Shown here: positions 36,640-48,206 of the stretch, piece after piece | Position numbering within the stretch: position 1 is the stretch's first letter | How the letters are laid out: each line of letters begins with the position of its first letter | DNA from: Sphagnum compactum | Taxonomy: Eukaryota > Bryophyta > Sphagnopsida > Sphagnales | Direction of reading: 5' to 3' | Length of the DNA: 64,000 bases | Assembly (NCBI GenBank): GCA_965153455.1 | Contig: OZ234503.1 | Location: 620,001-684,000, forward strand | Notes under the pieces: model-generated | Database searches by the model: none | What the model was told of the DNA's origin: nothing | The model's input: the letters and a program-made list of their open reading frames with translations, nothing else | Made by a program: the position numbers and the translations under genes

Positions 36640-37110
36640 TTTTTTCAATGGCACTGAGCTACAAGGTAAACCTCCAAGTTGTGGCGACTATGTTGCCCAA
36701 AGAGTTTTTTGCCTTGAATGCAAACATTCTCCTTTTGATATAATCCAATTGCATTTAGTGCATCATCTTGCATGCCTTCAAACTAAATCATCTACATTAA
36801 CTCCTTAACATCAATTTTTTTCTTGCCGAATATCAAATTGTGGAGCAAACAACATGCAATAAACACATTAGTTACAATGGTTATGCGTAGCTCCATCTTT
36901 TTTTAAAGTTCTATGAATGTTTGTTTTAATATGCCAAATGCATTTTCGACCACTAACCTACCTCACTTGTGTTTCTGATTGTATAATAGTTCTAAAATCG
37001 AATGATGTTCTCCATATTTTTTATGTGGTGTCATGGGCCAAAAAAATAATGGGTAGCCCTTACTCCAAGTTGATAAGGCGGTATTCCATCTTGTGAACAT
37101 GTAGCCATGT
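36640..37110 (-). pseudogene. PIF/Harbinger transposase C-terminal remnant
   Basis: Read on the minus strand with several frame changes, the sequence follows the end of a Harbinger DDE transposase. A RFNYYH-like stretch (RFQNYYTIRN) is followed by a VENAFGILK-like segment, LKKRWSYA and a CCLLHN-like segment. All parts are interrupted by stops. It is a decayed fragment without the N-terminal half. Confidence 0.55.
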
Positions 37111-37194
37111 CAAAAAGTCCACCATGTAATGTGCAATAATACGACCTAAACTACTTCAACACGTGGGAATTATCCACATTCCCAGGTTGGTATG

Positions 37195-37643
37195 TAGCCT
37201 AGGTTTGTAAGCACCTATTTATGTACTTACTTAGGTACCTACCAACCTAATATTAATATTTATTAAATTAATTTGTTTAATGCCACGTGGCATACTTACA
37301 TCGGGCCACATGTCATAATGTAAGATCATCCAAGTATTTGAATTGAAGGTCCTAGATTATTTCAAAATAATAATAATAATAATAATAATATTTTAAATAA
37401 TCAAAATATTAAGACACATGGCAGCACATCATTTGCCCTCAATTGTGACCAAAATAGTTGCATCTTAGTCACATGTGACAATACATATACAATGGAGTCA
37501 AAGGATGAAATGTATTTGTTAACTTTTTCTTTCATACTACCCTTTGTCATTTGCGACTAATTTATCACATGCGACTTGTCTTAGGCGACTAACGGGATTT
37601 TAGTTGCAAAGACTAGTCGAAAATACATTTTTTTTTTCTAGTG
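37195..37643. mobile_element. Right-end fragment of a CACTA element
   Basis: It resembles 41990-42483, the right part of the complete CACTA element, in order: the tetranucleotide tract, GCCACGTGGCA-like sequence, an AATAAT run, GACACATGGCA, AAAGGATGAAA, and GCGACT/TTGCAA subterminal motifs. It ends with CTAGTG at 37643, the reverse of CACTAG. No left end is found, so the left part is deleted or beyond recognition. Confidence 0.6.
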
Positions 37644-38394
37644 CATAGCAAGTGAAATGTTTGCTTGGTTTTTTCATGTTTTAAAGTCAAAATTTAATTT
37701 GATGTTGAAATTGTAAAATTTGTTTATATAGTTGTATTTTTAATATATCATGGGAACATGTGAATAAATTTGAAATTATTCCAATGAGTAAAAAATTAAG
37801 AAAAACACTCATAAATATTATAACGATTGCTTTTAAACAATAAAAGGACTTGTAAATGGATTTGAATTGTTTTGAAAATGACATTTTTTTCCAAATTTTT
37901 AGCATAAACCTTAATAAAATAATATGAAAAAAATTTAAAGACTTTTTCAAAGAAAATTTCAAAATGTTTCAAGAATATGTTAAGAATATTTCCGAAAAAA
38001 CAATCACAAAAATAGTCAAAAAAGCAAACGGGTGTGGTTCGTGTTATCCTATTTGCACCCCCATCTATTATAATCTATTTGATTTAATGTAGTTTGTGTT
38101 TGTACTTGTTTAGAGAATATGTGGGACACAAATTGGGGCACACCATGGTTTGCCCATTGAAACGTGTTCATGTCTAAGACGCAACTTCCTTTGTTTTGAT
38201 GCCCAAAATTCAACAAGGTTTTGGGAATGTAATGGATGTCATGGCAGGTTACATACCATGGGCAACATGGGAAAATACATTGAAAGAATGAAAAATAACA
38301 AAGATAATCCTTACCAATTCATATGGTGGCAGTATGATCAACTAGAAGTTAAGTTGAAAAGGCCAACCATTGATAGTCACATTGGTCATCATTG
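37644..38394. other. Intergenic DNA with a cysteine-rich frame
   Basis: 37690-38030 is AT-rich without features. The frame 38150-38395 lacks an ATG (it opens at TTG) and encodes TCSCLRRN, then CFDAQNSTRFWECNGCHG, with cysteine spacing that could bind zinc. I cannot assign it to a family. It stops right where the PPR-derived sequence starts. Confidence 0.35.
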
Positions 38395-39240
38395 ATAAGT
38401 AACAAAAAGCTTACAAAATATGTAAAGGATGGGTAATCTGAAAAGGCAATGCAGCATTTCCAACAAATGCAACAAGGATGAATCTTGACAAATTCACTTT
38501 TGTTCAAGTGATTAAAACGTGTTGGTTTAGGAGCACTTGAAGAGTTTTCATCAAGATGCCATTTTGAAATGTGGTCACTTGGACCACGATGATATTGGGA
38601 TGTGTGAAATGTGGACAAGGGCAGGAGACATTGGAACTATTCCAACAAAGGCAACAACAAAGTGTGCAACTAGACTCTATTACCTTTGTGGGGATGCTCA
38701 ATGCATGTGCCAGCGTGGTTGTGCTTGAGGAGGTAGGTGTGTTCATGACCAGATCATTCAAAATGGGTGCAAGTCTGATGTCTTTGTTGGGATTAGCATG
38801 GTTGACATGTATTCAAAATGTGGAGCACATTGAAGATGTTTGGAGAGTGTTCAACAAGATGCCATCTTGAGATGTGGTCACATGGACCACCATTATGTGG
38901 GCAAGGGCAAAGGTTATTGGAACTATTTTGACAAATGAACCAAGAAGGTGTGCAACCAAACCTGTTACCTTTGTGTGAGTGTTGAATGCATGTGCCAATG
39001 TTCTTGCACTTGAAGAGGGAAGATGTGCTCATGAGTAGATTATTCAAATTGGATGGGATTTGGATGTTTTTGTGAAGAGTACTTTGGTTACATGTATGCA
39101 AAATGTGGGAGCATGGAGGATGCTTGGAGAGTGTTCAAAATGTCATCTTGAAATGTGGCCTCTTGGAATGCCACACTTGGAGCATGTACCATACATGGGC
39201 ATCATAAGGAACCTTTTAAACATTTTCATTTGATATGTCA
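38395..39240 (+). pseudogene. Dead partial copy of the PPR gene
   Basis: The sequence follows the functional gene from about 26940, keeping AAATATG, AAGGATGG, GACAAATTCACTTTTGTTC and the 303-bp unit landmarks such as GATGTGGTCAC and GACATGTAT. It ends in the region equal to about 28520 (CATGGGCAT, AAACATTT). It has several stops, frameshifts and deletions, retains about three repeat units, and has lost the E and DYW domains. The upstream flank has no PDF motif. An hAT-derived zinc-finger fragment follows immediately. Confidence 0.85.
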
Positions 39241-39660
39241 AACTGTCCATTCGTAAATGTGGCCATTTCTAAAGTTATGCGATGCATTGTGTGCTATAAT
39301 GCAATAACTAGTCCTATAATTTTTGCTCAATGTACTAGGTGTCGAAAGGGTTTGATAACCTACTTCAAAGCTAGTGGCATCATAGCCATGATGAAACATG
39401 TTGATGCCAAGCACCCCAACCATGTTCAAAAACTGTTGGAAAAAGTGAGTAGCATGGCAAGAGGCCCATTGGAAAGATGACCTACTAAAAAGAGGACTAT
39501 TATCAATCCAAACACAATATTTGATTACTTTTGTTGTGTAGGTTCATTCAAGAAAGACCACCCATAATAACATGTAATCATGGAAGACCTGGCTTTGTTT
39601 ATCACCAAAAGTTGCCTACTGATTTGTACAGTTGAAAGCATATCACACAATATAGTGATG
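39241..39660 (+). pseudogene. N-terminal fragment of an hAT transposase (BED-like zinc finger)
   Basis: The frame up to 39480 holds a CxxC...HxxxxH arrangement: CTRCRKGLITYF, then KHVDAKH. This resembles the BED-type finger at the start of hAT transposases, which binds DNA. Sequence from 39480 to 39660, in other frames, continues with pieces such as FKKDHP and MEDLALFITK that fit the next part of that family. Stops and frame changes show it is dead. It is not continuous with the minus-strand hAT piece at 44-45.8 kb. Confidence 0.55.
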
Positions 39661-39774
39661 TTTGCTGACCTTGTCATTGACATCTGAAAGAGCAGTTATG
39701 GGAGCAATGCCTGCTCCTCCTCTTGATTTTGTAACCTTTAACCTAGCCTTTGATTTCTGTAATGATCATTTTAT

Positions 39775-42483
39775 CACTAATAGAAATTGGCCAAAATGTA
39801 ACCATTATCTTTGTGACTACATGCGACTATTAGTAATTTACAACTACATTTGAACATTTTTACAACTATTTCTTGTGTTGGTCATATTTGCGACTACTGT
39901 GCAACTAGTTTGCAACTATTTTGGTGTTCATCCTTCCATGCGAACAACATTTAATTTAGTTTTCATCCAAGAAGAATAATTTATGTCCCATTAGTTGTAA
40001 ATGTGACAAATTTAGTTGCAACCTTATGAGTATATAAAAGTCTATTTTGTGAATTCTAAAGAAAATAGTTATGTGTATTAGGATTTATAAGTGTATATTT
40101 TGAATGTATACGAACAACCATATTAAATGTGTATTTAAATATTATTATTAGTATAAATGGCCTTTATATTATGGTTACATTAAATGGTATATATTTTGAG
40201 TATATTAAAATTTTATGTAAGATATTTGCTAAATATATTGTGCCCGTATTACAATTTTATCCAAACCATCTTATTATAATTCTTAAAATTATTACAAATG
40301 ACATTTATTATTATTTATTATTAATATTATATTATATTTTTATATTAATTACATGTAATGAAAAACTAAAATTCAACACTATCTTTAACAAAAATTTAAA
40401 AACAGTAATATCTTATTACATAATGATGATAATGCTGATGATGATGATATTAGAATGATAAGAAAAATATTTCTATAATTACTGAGGTAATTATTAAAAT
40501 TCTAATATATCATTAGATTATTATTAAATTCTTTTCAAATGACTAATGTCCTTATTACAAATAAACTTTTATTTATTAAATAATAATAAAAAATTATAAT
40601 AAATCGTAATAGTTCTACCAAGTGACATAATATAATAATTAAAATAATAATAATAATAGCTAACGTAGGCTAACTACAAATTACATTATTGTTATTATTA
40701 TTATAAGTAATCAATTATGAAGCATTATTAGATTAATATAATAGTTATTAGGAAATATTACTATATAGTTTTAAGTTTTTATATTTCAGATTTATAGTTG
40801 ATATTTTATTAATTATTAATAAGTCAATGATTATAATCATTTACTGATATATAATTTTTATTTTCAGTTTTATTATTTTATAATAGTTACTGTATTAATT
40901 AGAATGGAAATCTAATAAATCATTATACAAATGCAAAAATTATTTTCGAAGGAAAAATATACTTATTAAAAATATAAGATATTTACTGTAATAGTTCATA
41001 AATAGATTTAATGAATGAAGTAATGATATGAATAATAAAAATAAATAGTTAACCTTGGTTACTAACTAGTTACAATAATAATTGAATTAATTTTATTTTT
41101 ACTATTAAATATTTTAATTTTAATTTATTAGTAACTATATAAAAGAAAATAATTATGGGAACAATTATAATAAAATAGTTAGCCTAGGCTAGGTTTTAAT
41201 TATATTATTAGATATAAAAAACCTAGTACTCAATATTTATAATTGTTAATAATTATTAAATAATGAATATTTCAGTTATTATATTAATTTATTTGGTTAT
41301 GAAATAATAATTTAATAATTATTATTAATTAGCTATTTATTTCAGTAGTAACCAATTACTAGTTTATTAAATTGGTTGATAGATTATTATAGTTAATATA
41401 TAATTATGATTAAATAATATTACTATTTATCTAATTAATTAATATTTAATAATTAATAATAATATAATTAATTCAGTAATAATAATATATTGATGATTAT
41501 TACTATAAATAATTAGTTAGTTGGATAATTTATTTTTTAGTTTAGTTGTTAATTAATTAATTAACAATTTTATTAAATTATTTTTCTATAACTTATTCAT
41601 TAAGTAATTAATAACTTTATTAGTTGATTAGTTAGCTAATTAATTAATTAGTTAAGTGTCACTTACCTACTTAATTATATACTTTCCAAGATGGGAATGA
41701 AAGCCAAAACATATGGGATAAACTTTTAGTTGTAACTTGTTTACGACTAAAAATGTTTGGGCTTTCATACCCATCTTGAAAAGTATATAAACAAGGTGTT
41801 TTGTCTTACATTTTTATATTAAAATAGATGGGGATATGGGATGAGTCAATAAATACGACTTGACCCAAAATAAATATAAATATTCATGCACTTACACCTA
41901 ACTACCTACTTTCCTAACTTGCCTACCTACTTTTCTACCTACCTACCTACTTAAATAAATATTTGGCCTAGGTAGGTAAATAGTTCCTATTTAGATAAGT
42001 GTTTAGCCTAAATGGGTAGGTAGGTATATAGGTAGGTAGGTACCTAGTGTAACCCACATACCTAAATATTGATTTAAGTTTAATTTGGAAAAATTCAATT
42101 AATATGCCATGTGGCAAATTTTTGTTGCACCACGTGTCACAATCTAAACCATCCAAACATAAACATTAAACGTTATTAATTATTTCAAAATAATAATAAA
42201 ACATTTTTAATTATTAAGAGTTGGGACACATGGCAACATATAGCTTGTTCCCATTGCTCATTAAAAAATCACATCTTAGTTGCAAGTGACAATACGTATA
42301 TGATTAGTCAAAGGATGAAAACGTATTTTGTTGATTTTTTTTTTAATCCAAAATTCGTTGTCATTTGCGACTAGTGTCAATGCGACTTGTCCAACACGAC
42401 TATTAAGATTTTAGTTGCAAATGTCGCTTGCAACTAAAATTAGTCGCATGGACCAGTTACAAAATGGCCATTTTCTACTAGTG
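39775..42483. mobile_element. Non-autonomous CACTA DNA transposon, 2.7 kb
   Basis: The left end reads CACTAATAGAAATTGGCC. The reverse complement of the right end reads CACTAGTAGAAAATGGCC, and both continue towards TGTAAC. The triplet TAT flanks both sides (39772-39774 and 42484-42486). Subterminal GCGACTA, TTGCAACTA and TACAACTA motifs are dense at 39815-40030 and 42350-42455. The centre is extremely AT-rich low-complexity DNA and the right part holds a TACC/GGTA tract. No transposase is encoded. It inserted just downstream of the hAT fragment at 39241-39660. Confidence 0.85.
40130..41660. repeat. Extremely AT-rich low-complexity core of the CACTA element
   Basis: About 1.5 kb consists mostly of AAT, ATT and TTA words with very few G or C. 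No gene can be supported here, although a 109-codon frame (40129-40458) happens to be open. Confidence 0.8.
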
Positions 42484-42486
42484 TAT

Positions 42487-44160
42487 GCACCAACCCCCCT
42501 TCCTTGCACTAACATAGTCACATTTGACCTCCTAAGCTCATGACTTCCAAGACATGCACCTATTGTGTTGGACCCCAAACTGTTATCCTCTTCTCTTCTT
42601 TTTGACTCAATAAACTTGACCCCCCTAACTTCCCTTGCCCTCTTCAATCGAAGTCACCAGTGTGGCATCCCTTGGGTGTGTAACACGGTAGCACTTGGGC
42701 ATGCAACACGACAACACTTGGGGACACAACATGTCATGCCTAGCATCCTTCTTCATCTTGATTTACTAACCCCCCTCACCCTTTGAATCTTCTGATAGTT
42801 GTGTCACGTCCGGCGCCCTTCCTCCTCCCAACTCATTGAACCCCTCCCCCCTTGGGCTTTGAATCTTTTGATAATCCAAGCTTTATCACCAACACTGAAG
42901 CACCCGACGCCCCTTGTTGGGGTCCTTTCAAGCTAATAACTTTGACCTCCTGAACCTGACCTCTTGAACTATTTACTCACACCTTCCTCCCTTCCTCTTC
43001 TTAATTCACTAACCCCTGACCACCATGTAAGCTTTCCATGAGCAAGTGGCACCCTTCTTCCCATCAACCTCTTCTTAACCTTTTGACCAACCCCTAAGAA
43101 CACACCTTTGGTCCTCCTTTCCTTTTCTTGAACTTGTGCTTTTCATAAATTTTTTCTTCTCAACCCAAGAAACCAGTAGCATCATTTTGATACACTGATA
43201 ACGTTCCTCTTATGTTCAACCAAAAGGGAGGCAAAGAGAAAGAACTAGTGTTGGACTAGTATTGGATTTTACACATATCATGCGAGTGCTGGTATCATCC
43301 AATATTTGAGACTTATATACCAAGTAGGTATTAGTATTGCAGAGGATATATGAATTATGCATACCAGGGGGTATCAACACCAATGAAATTTAAGGATTAT
43401 TCAAAGTGGTATGAGTATGTGGATATGTCAATGTTTCATATCATGGACATACTAAGTATCAACTAGGTACATGGTATATGGAATATGCGCACAACAATAT
43501 GCAATCAAAAATAATAAGCACACTTGGATTAATGAACTACACCCACATTTTGTAGTAGTGAGAATTCACCATAAATTCAATAATGTTTTGGAGGATAAAA
43601 ATTGGTTAGATTGGATAAATTCACACTTAGCTCTACCTTTAACTTCAGCATACATAAACATTCCAAAAACTAGTCATGCCCTAGAAGATAAAAATTGGAC
43701 AAATTGGAAATTGGAACCCACTTGAACTTTGAATTGCAATTCTAAATTTAACTCAAATTGGAGCATAGATTTCATGAGCTCTATAATTTTTACAAATAAG
43801 CTTGAAAAAAAAATCTTATGATGTTCCACATAAAATCAAAGGTCAAAAACCAAAATTAAACCTGAAAGTTACATAAAGTTCAAAAACATTGTTGCCATTG
43901 TAAAATCTAAGCTTGAAAACTGGGGTTTCAAAATGTAAAGAGTCATCCATGGTTCCACATTTCAAACACTTGAAGTAGAAACACATATGGAACCTACATT
44001 GAAAAAAGGAAAAAATTCATGATCTAAGGATTAAGGTGTCGAATGGCAACACATAAGAAATCATTTTTGCAATACTAAATCAATGAAAGAAATTTAAGGC
44101 TAATGTAGGCAGCAAAATTGAATACAATATGAGTGAACTTACATGGAACTTTGGATGGTG
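42487..44160. other. Intergenic DNA with a pyrimidine-rich stretch
   Basis: 42490-43160 is strongly C- and T-rich on the plus strand with loose repeats (AACCCCCC, TTGAATCTTNTGATA twice). This is a marked strand bias but not a gene. 43160-44160 is AT-rich. TTTTGTAGTAGTG at 43555-43567 looks like a CACTA right end, but I found no partner. Confidence 0.45.
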
Positions 44161-45811
44161 TCATTCATCTTCAAAATACCTTTGCTTTTGAAGCTCCTTC
44201 TTATGGTCATCAAGAAGTGCATCCTCTGAATACAAATAATCTACCACTTTTTTTTTAGTAAAAATAAGAAGACAATCCATGCGTGTAACATCTGGCCAGT
44301 TTTTACAAATCATGACCAAAGCATCCAAGTTGTCAAACCCTAATTGACAACGCCTCAAGTTGGTCAACACACCAGCAATGGAAAAAATACATTTGGTCTC
44401 AATCTAACTTCCTGGGATTCCAAGAATTTATCATGCCAAGAAGCCCACATGTGGGTATTAGCACTCATGTTTCTTCCACTAAGCCAAAGGATCTTTCAAA
44501 TCATCTTCAGGAATAACAACTCGTCGAAACACAAACAATTCAAATTTCAACAAACTCTCATTAACTTTTTCATTGGATGCAAGAACACCAAACAAGGATT
44601 CATCTTCCACATGTGTTTGTGGAGGAGGTGTCTTTGCAGAACTAGGGTTAAGGCACTTGAACACCACAACCAACATGGGAATCAACATCTTTGAATCATA
44701 TTCATCCACAATAATTTGAGCTTTGTCCTTCCCAATTAAATTTGGCACACATTTCAGGGTTTTGAACTTGGGGTCCAACATGAGTGCCAACATATTGTGA
44801 GCCATGGATGCATCAAACTTATCATGCAAATCAAAAAATAGTTGTAAAACACGAATAGCCTTGTGAGCCATTTGAACATACAAAATTTCAATCTCTGCAT
44901 AAAACTCCCCGCACATCAAAGGCGAAACAATAGTTGCCCGTGAATTGTATTCATTTTGAAGCTTTAAACAAATGGAAAGTGCTGCATGCAAAACATTAAA
45001 CAACAACCAATACCCCTTGGTTTGATTCAAAACACATTGTTGAACTACTGGGTTTAAAATGCTAATGACTGTTTAAACTATCACCCACGTAAGATTAGAA
45101 GGGACTTGAGCTTGTAGGTGGAAGGATTACTGATTGTAGCAAAGTGTGATGGCGTGGGCAGACTCCAATGTTTCTTGAAAAAAAACAACTTTTGAAGCAA
45201 ACCTAGTTTTAACAAGTGTCTTCAATTTTCATGGAAGTAGACTAGTTTTATGACATTCAACTTCCCACTCTTGCCTCCCTTTGCTCGATTTTATCATCCA
45301 CATGATGGTTTTTTTGAAAGGTGGATTGGGCTTTTTTCAAAAATACTTCTTTCATGCATTGACAAACCACATCTTCATTAGTAGCATATCGGCACACTTT
45401 GGACATCACATGTCCAAAACACACCCCTGAATATGGTCTCTCCAACTGAAACACCCCACAAGAAATAACATTTGATAGGGAAGAATTTAGGTTAGCCAAG
45501 TTCTTGCCTTCATATTTTACACAAGTGATTACCTTGCTTGTCAACTTGAACTTTGCCAAAAAAAAGTTTAACTATTTTTGCCAAGGTTATTCCACTTATG
45601 TCTAGAGCTTCAAACAAACCAATTGTAACATGACAAGGCACCCACTCCAAATTCAAGAAGTTCATGACTAGGGCAAAGGTGTCACAATACTTGTATCACA
45701 TTGTGCCAAAGTAGGAAGGACATAATGATCCATAGTCTTAGCAAGCATGAAAGGGATATGATCTTTCACAAGTTGTTTCTGAGTAGGGAAATGAACTTTA
45801 CCATTTTGGGG
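44161..45811 (-). pseudogene. hAT transposase remnant, cut by the LTR-element pile
   Basis: Minus-strand pieces in order fit the middle and end of an hAT transposase. First comes a FP...KTMDHYVLPTL piece near 45800-45690. Next is 45559-45257 (LTSKVITCVKYEGKNL...CFGHVMSK), then 45030-44479 (MLALMLDPKFKTL...). Last is the dimerisation region at 44480-44161 (ILGIPGS, FSIAGVLTNLRRCQLG). Frameshifts and stops separate the pieces. The N-terminal zinc finger is missing because segment A of the LTR element begins at 45812, so that insertion cut the gene. Confidence 0.7.
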
Positions 45812-46655
45812 AGGTCAAAGCAAAGAATTCTCAAGTTCTTGACATGTTTCCCAAAGACTTCCCAATAGCACCTCACTTTTATCCCATATGCTTTAGAAAA
45901 TGTTGTCCTCCTTTCACCTACCTATATAGGTGGGCCAAAGTTTAGGAATTCTATACTTCAAAATAGGACCTTCTGTTTTGGGGAGCCTCCATAGTTTCAA
46001 TTTTTGAGTGATGGGCCGATCAAACTGGCTCATTGCACAAAAAATAATAATTGGGACGGACCTCATCTAATGGATAGGAGAGGTGAATAGTGATGGTCGA
46101 TAACAATGGTAAGAAAAGTGCTTTAACCTATTTCTATGTCCAACTGCACATCAGCAACTTTATGCCATTTCCTGGGATTGACATATAGTGTTTGGTAGAA
46201 GTGGGTGTGAGTTGAAGTGGTAAAGAACTTTATTTAGCCTGCGTATTTCAAAACACTTCCCCTGGCAGTTGTTTTAAAAAGGGATCTTACAAAAGTGTAA
46301 GGCACCTTACACTTCTGTAATATTCCTAAATTTGGAAATATTCTTTATGCTAATGAAGGAACAACTTTTTGGCACTCCCTGGATTTTGGGGCCCTGCATC
46401 AGCCTTTCGCCCTCAGCCAGGCCCTCGAATCCAGGAAGAGCCTCGAAGCTGTTCCTTATCCTATACATAAATGGGGTATGTCATGCAGAAAGTGTGTGGT
46501 AAAAGTTCAAGGTGCAGGGCTGTGGGGGAAAGAAATGACGCGAGGCGCTAAACACCCCCTAACGAGCTCTCTCTGGCACTGGTTTCGGCCCGGACAATGC
46601 AGCCCTGCAAAGAACTGCGTTGTTCTGCCGCAGGGTTTTAAAATTTTTGCCCTTT
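45812..46655. repeat. Segment A, left part of second LTR-element pile
   Basis: This is the same 850-bp segment as 8728-9576, with the same left edge and the same joint to the LTR body. Two piles starting with the same unusual segment suggest that one derives from the other or that both come from one mobile chimera. The 149-codon frame at 46478-46927 crosses the joint, shows no domain and is not called. Confidence 0.7.
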
Positions 46656-48206
46656 TTGCAGCAAACAAGAAATTCAACAAAGCCCAACTTGAGTTCACGT
46701 CAGCCTCGTCTACACCTACTTTTGATGAAACCCTGCCAAACTTTATTACTTTTGGACTTGCTAGAGCTACCATAACTACAGGCCAGAGAATTGTATCCTT
46801 TACCAATACGTATAATGTGGGACTCCACCATTCTTTTTTGGCCAAATTTCGACCTGGAACATATGATTTCAACATATTCAAAGGATTTTCATGGAAAAAG
46901 ATTTACCCAAATTTTGGCAGATTTTAGAATGTTTTTTCCAAATTGCCATATTTTTTATGAGAAGTTCGACTAGGTAGCCAAGAATGTAGAACGATTATGT
47001 TTATTCCCTACTTTCATATGTAGCATGTAGCCAAAGTTGGCTAAAGTTTTTTCTAGACGATCGCCACTTTGGCTACATCACAAAATCCTTAAAAGAAACC
47101 CTGGTGGGAGGCTTTTGCTGTGCCCAGTTGAGGCTTGTCTTCTGCAATACACAAATTACTGTCTACCCTTTTTTCAGTGTTTTTTCAGAGAAGGTCACCA
47201 TACAGTGTGGAAGATTCCCTCCTCAAAGCGAAAAGGTACCAGACTTTTTTGTAAGGCGCCCTCACAAACAGGAGAGGAAGGACAAGAGGGTTCCTACCTT
47301 TCTGTAAGGTGGCTCTTCAAGAAAATTGATGGTGCCTCCTGGGTCCTAATTTGCCTACCAGTTTTTAGTAGGTAATCCTACACACGCCCACACCATAACT
47401 GACTCTCACATGCGCTGGGCCATTCCTAAAATTTATTTTTGGGTTTGGCGAAATTCTGGGAGTGCCCCTTCCTAGGGCCATAACTTATGCACTAAAGGCA
47501 AGGCTGTCTTATTAGGTACTTTACTCGATTTTTCAATTGTGCAAAATTGGGCCCCCTTGGTGAATCCCGCTGGGAGATTTTCGTAAAGTCCTGACCTAAT
47601 TTTCCCTTCTATTTCGAGGCTACCTAATCTAATATATTAATTCAGTTAGTCTGTGCGTGCGTCTGTCTGTGACCACTGGACGCAGCCAGCAAGGGGGGCC
47701 AGCACGGGGGGGGGCTAGCAGGTGCCAATTTGAGGGGCCAATTTCGAAGTACCAATTCGAGGAGACAAAAATCCAGATCCCATCTATCTGTCTATCGAGG
47801 TCCTGAAACACAGATCCCAAATTGTAAAAGTAAAATAACCGCCCAAAAACCTGCCTGGCTCCTCTTTTCCGGGTTTTCGTGAAACCCGGCAGTTCTGTGA
47901 GGTTTTTTTGAAATAACCAGAACCGGCAGCGGTTCTTTGATTCTGAATTTTTTTTTCAAATACCCGGAACTTGTGATTCTTTGACTCCGAGTTTTAATTC
48001 TTTTAATTCCCATTTTACAAATACCCAGACGTGGAGGTTATTCAACATATCAAATACCCGCCCAACACTGCTTATATAGTACACAGACAGAACAACAACA
48101 AGAGTTATTAATTGGTTGAAACAATTAACGGGTACCCACTAGTAATGCATAAAAGCCTCACAGGCTTTTCGAAAACAGAATGCCCACTTTTGTCACCTGA
48201 ACCCCA
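46656..48206 (+). mobile_element. LTR copy interrupted by a Helitron
   Basis: The body of the LTR follows segment A and runs to GAACCCCA at 48206. Without the 515-bp insertion at 47628-48142 it is about 1.04 kb. A primer-site-like GGTATCAGA follows. Confidence 0.65.
47628..48142 (+). mobile_element. Non-autonomous Helitron, 515 bp
   Basis: The insertion begins TCTAATATATTAATTCAG and ends CCCACTAG, followed by host T, matching the Helitron rules of 5' TC, 3' CTRR and insertion between A and T. A hairpin TTAATTG / CAATTAA with a 7-base loop lies about 11 bases before the end. Four other LTR copies in the window show the uninterrupted site (GGCTACCCTATAATGCATAA at about 11020, 13908, 15523 and 52186), giving direct empty-site evidence. 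Its inside is GC-richer than its surroundings and encodes no Rep/helicase protein. Confidence 0.85.

Noticed and set aside
40129-40458. 109-codon frame in the AT-rich core
   Set aside because: Composition is almost only A and T, giving Ile/Tyr/Asn/Leu-rich text expected by chance.
43555-43567. TTTTGTAGTAGTG as a CACTA right end
   Set aside because: No left partner with CACTACTACAAAA was found in the window.
46478-46927. 149-codon forward frame in the second LTR pile
   Set aside because: It crosses the joint between segment A and the LTR, has no domain, and is not kept open in the matching sequence at 9.4-10 kb.
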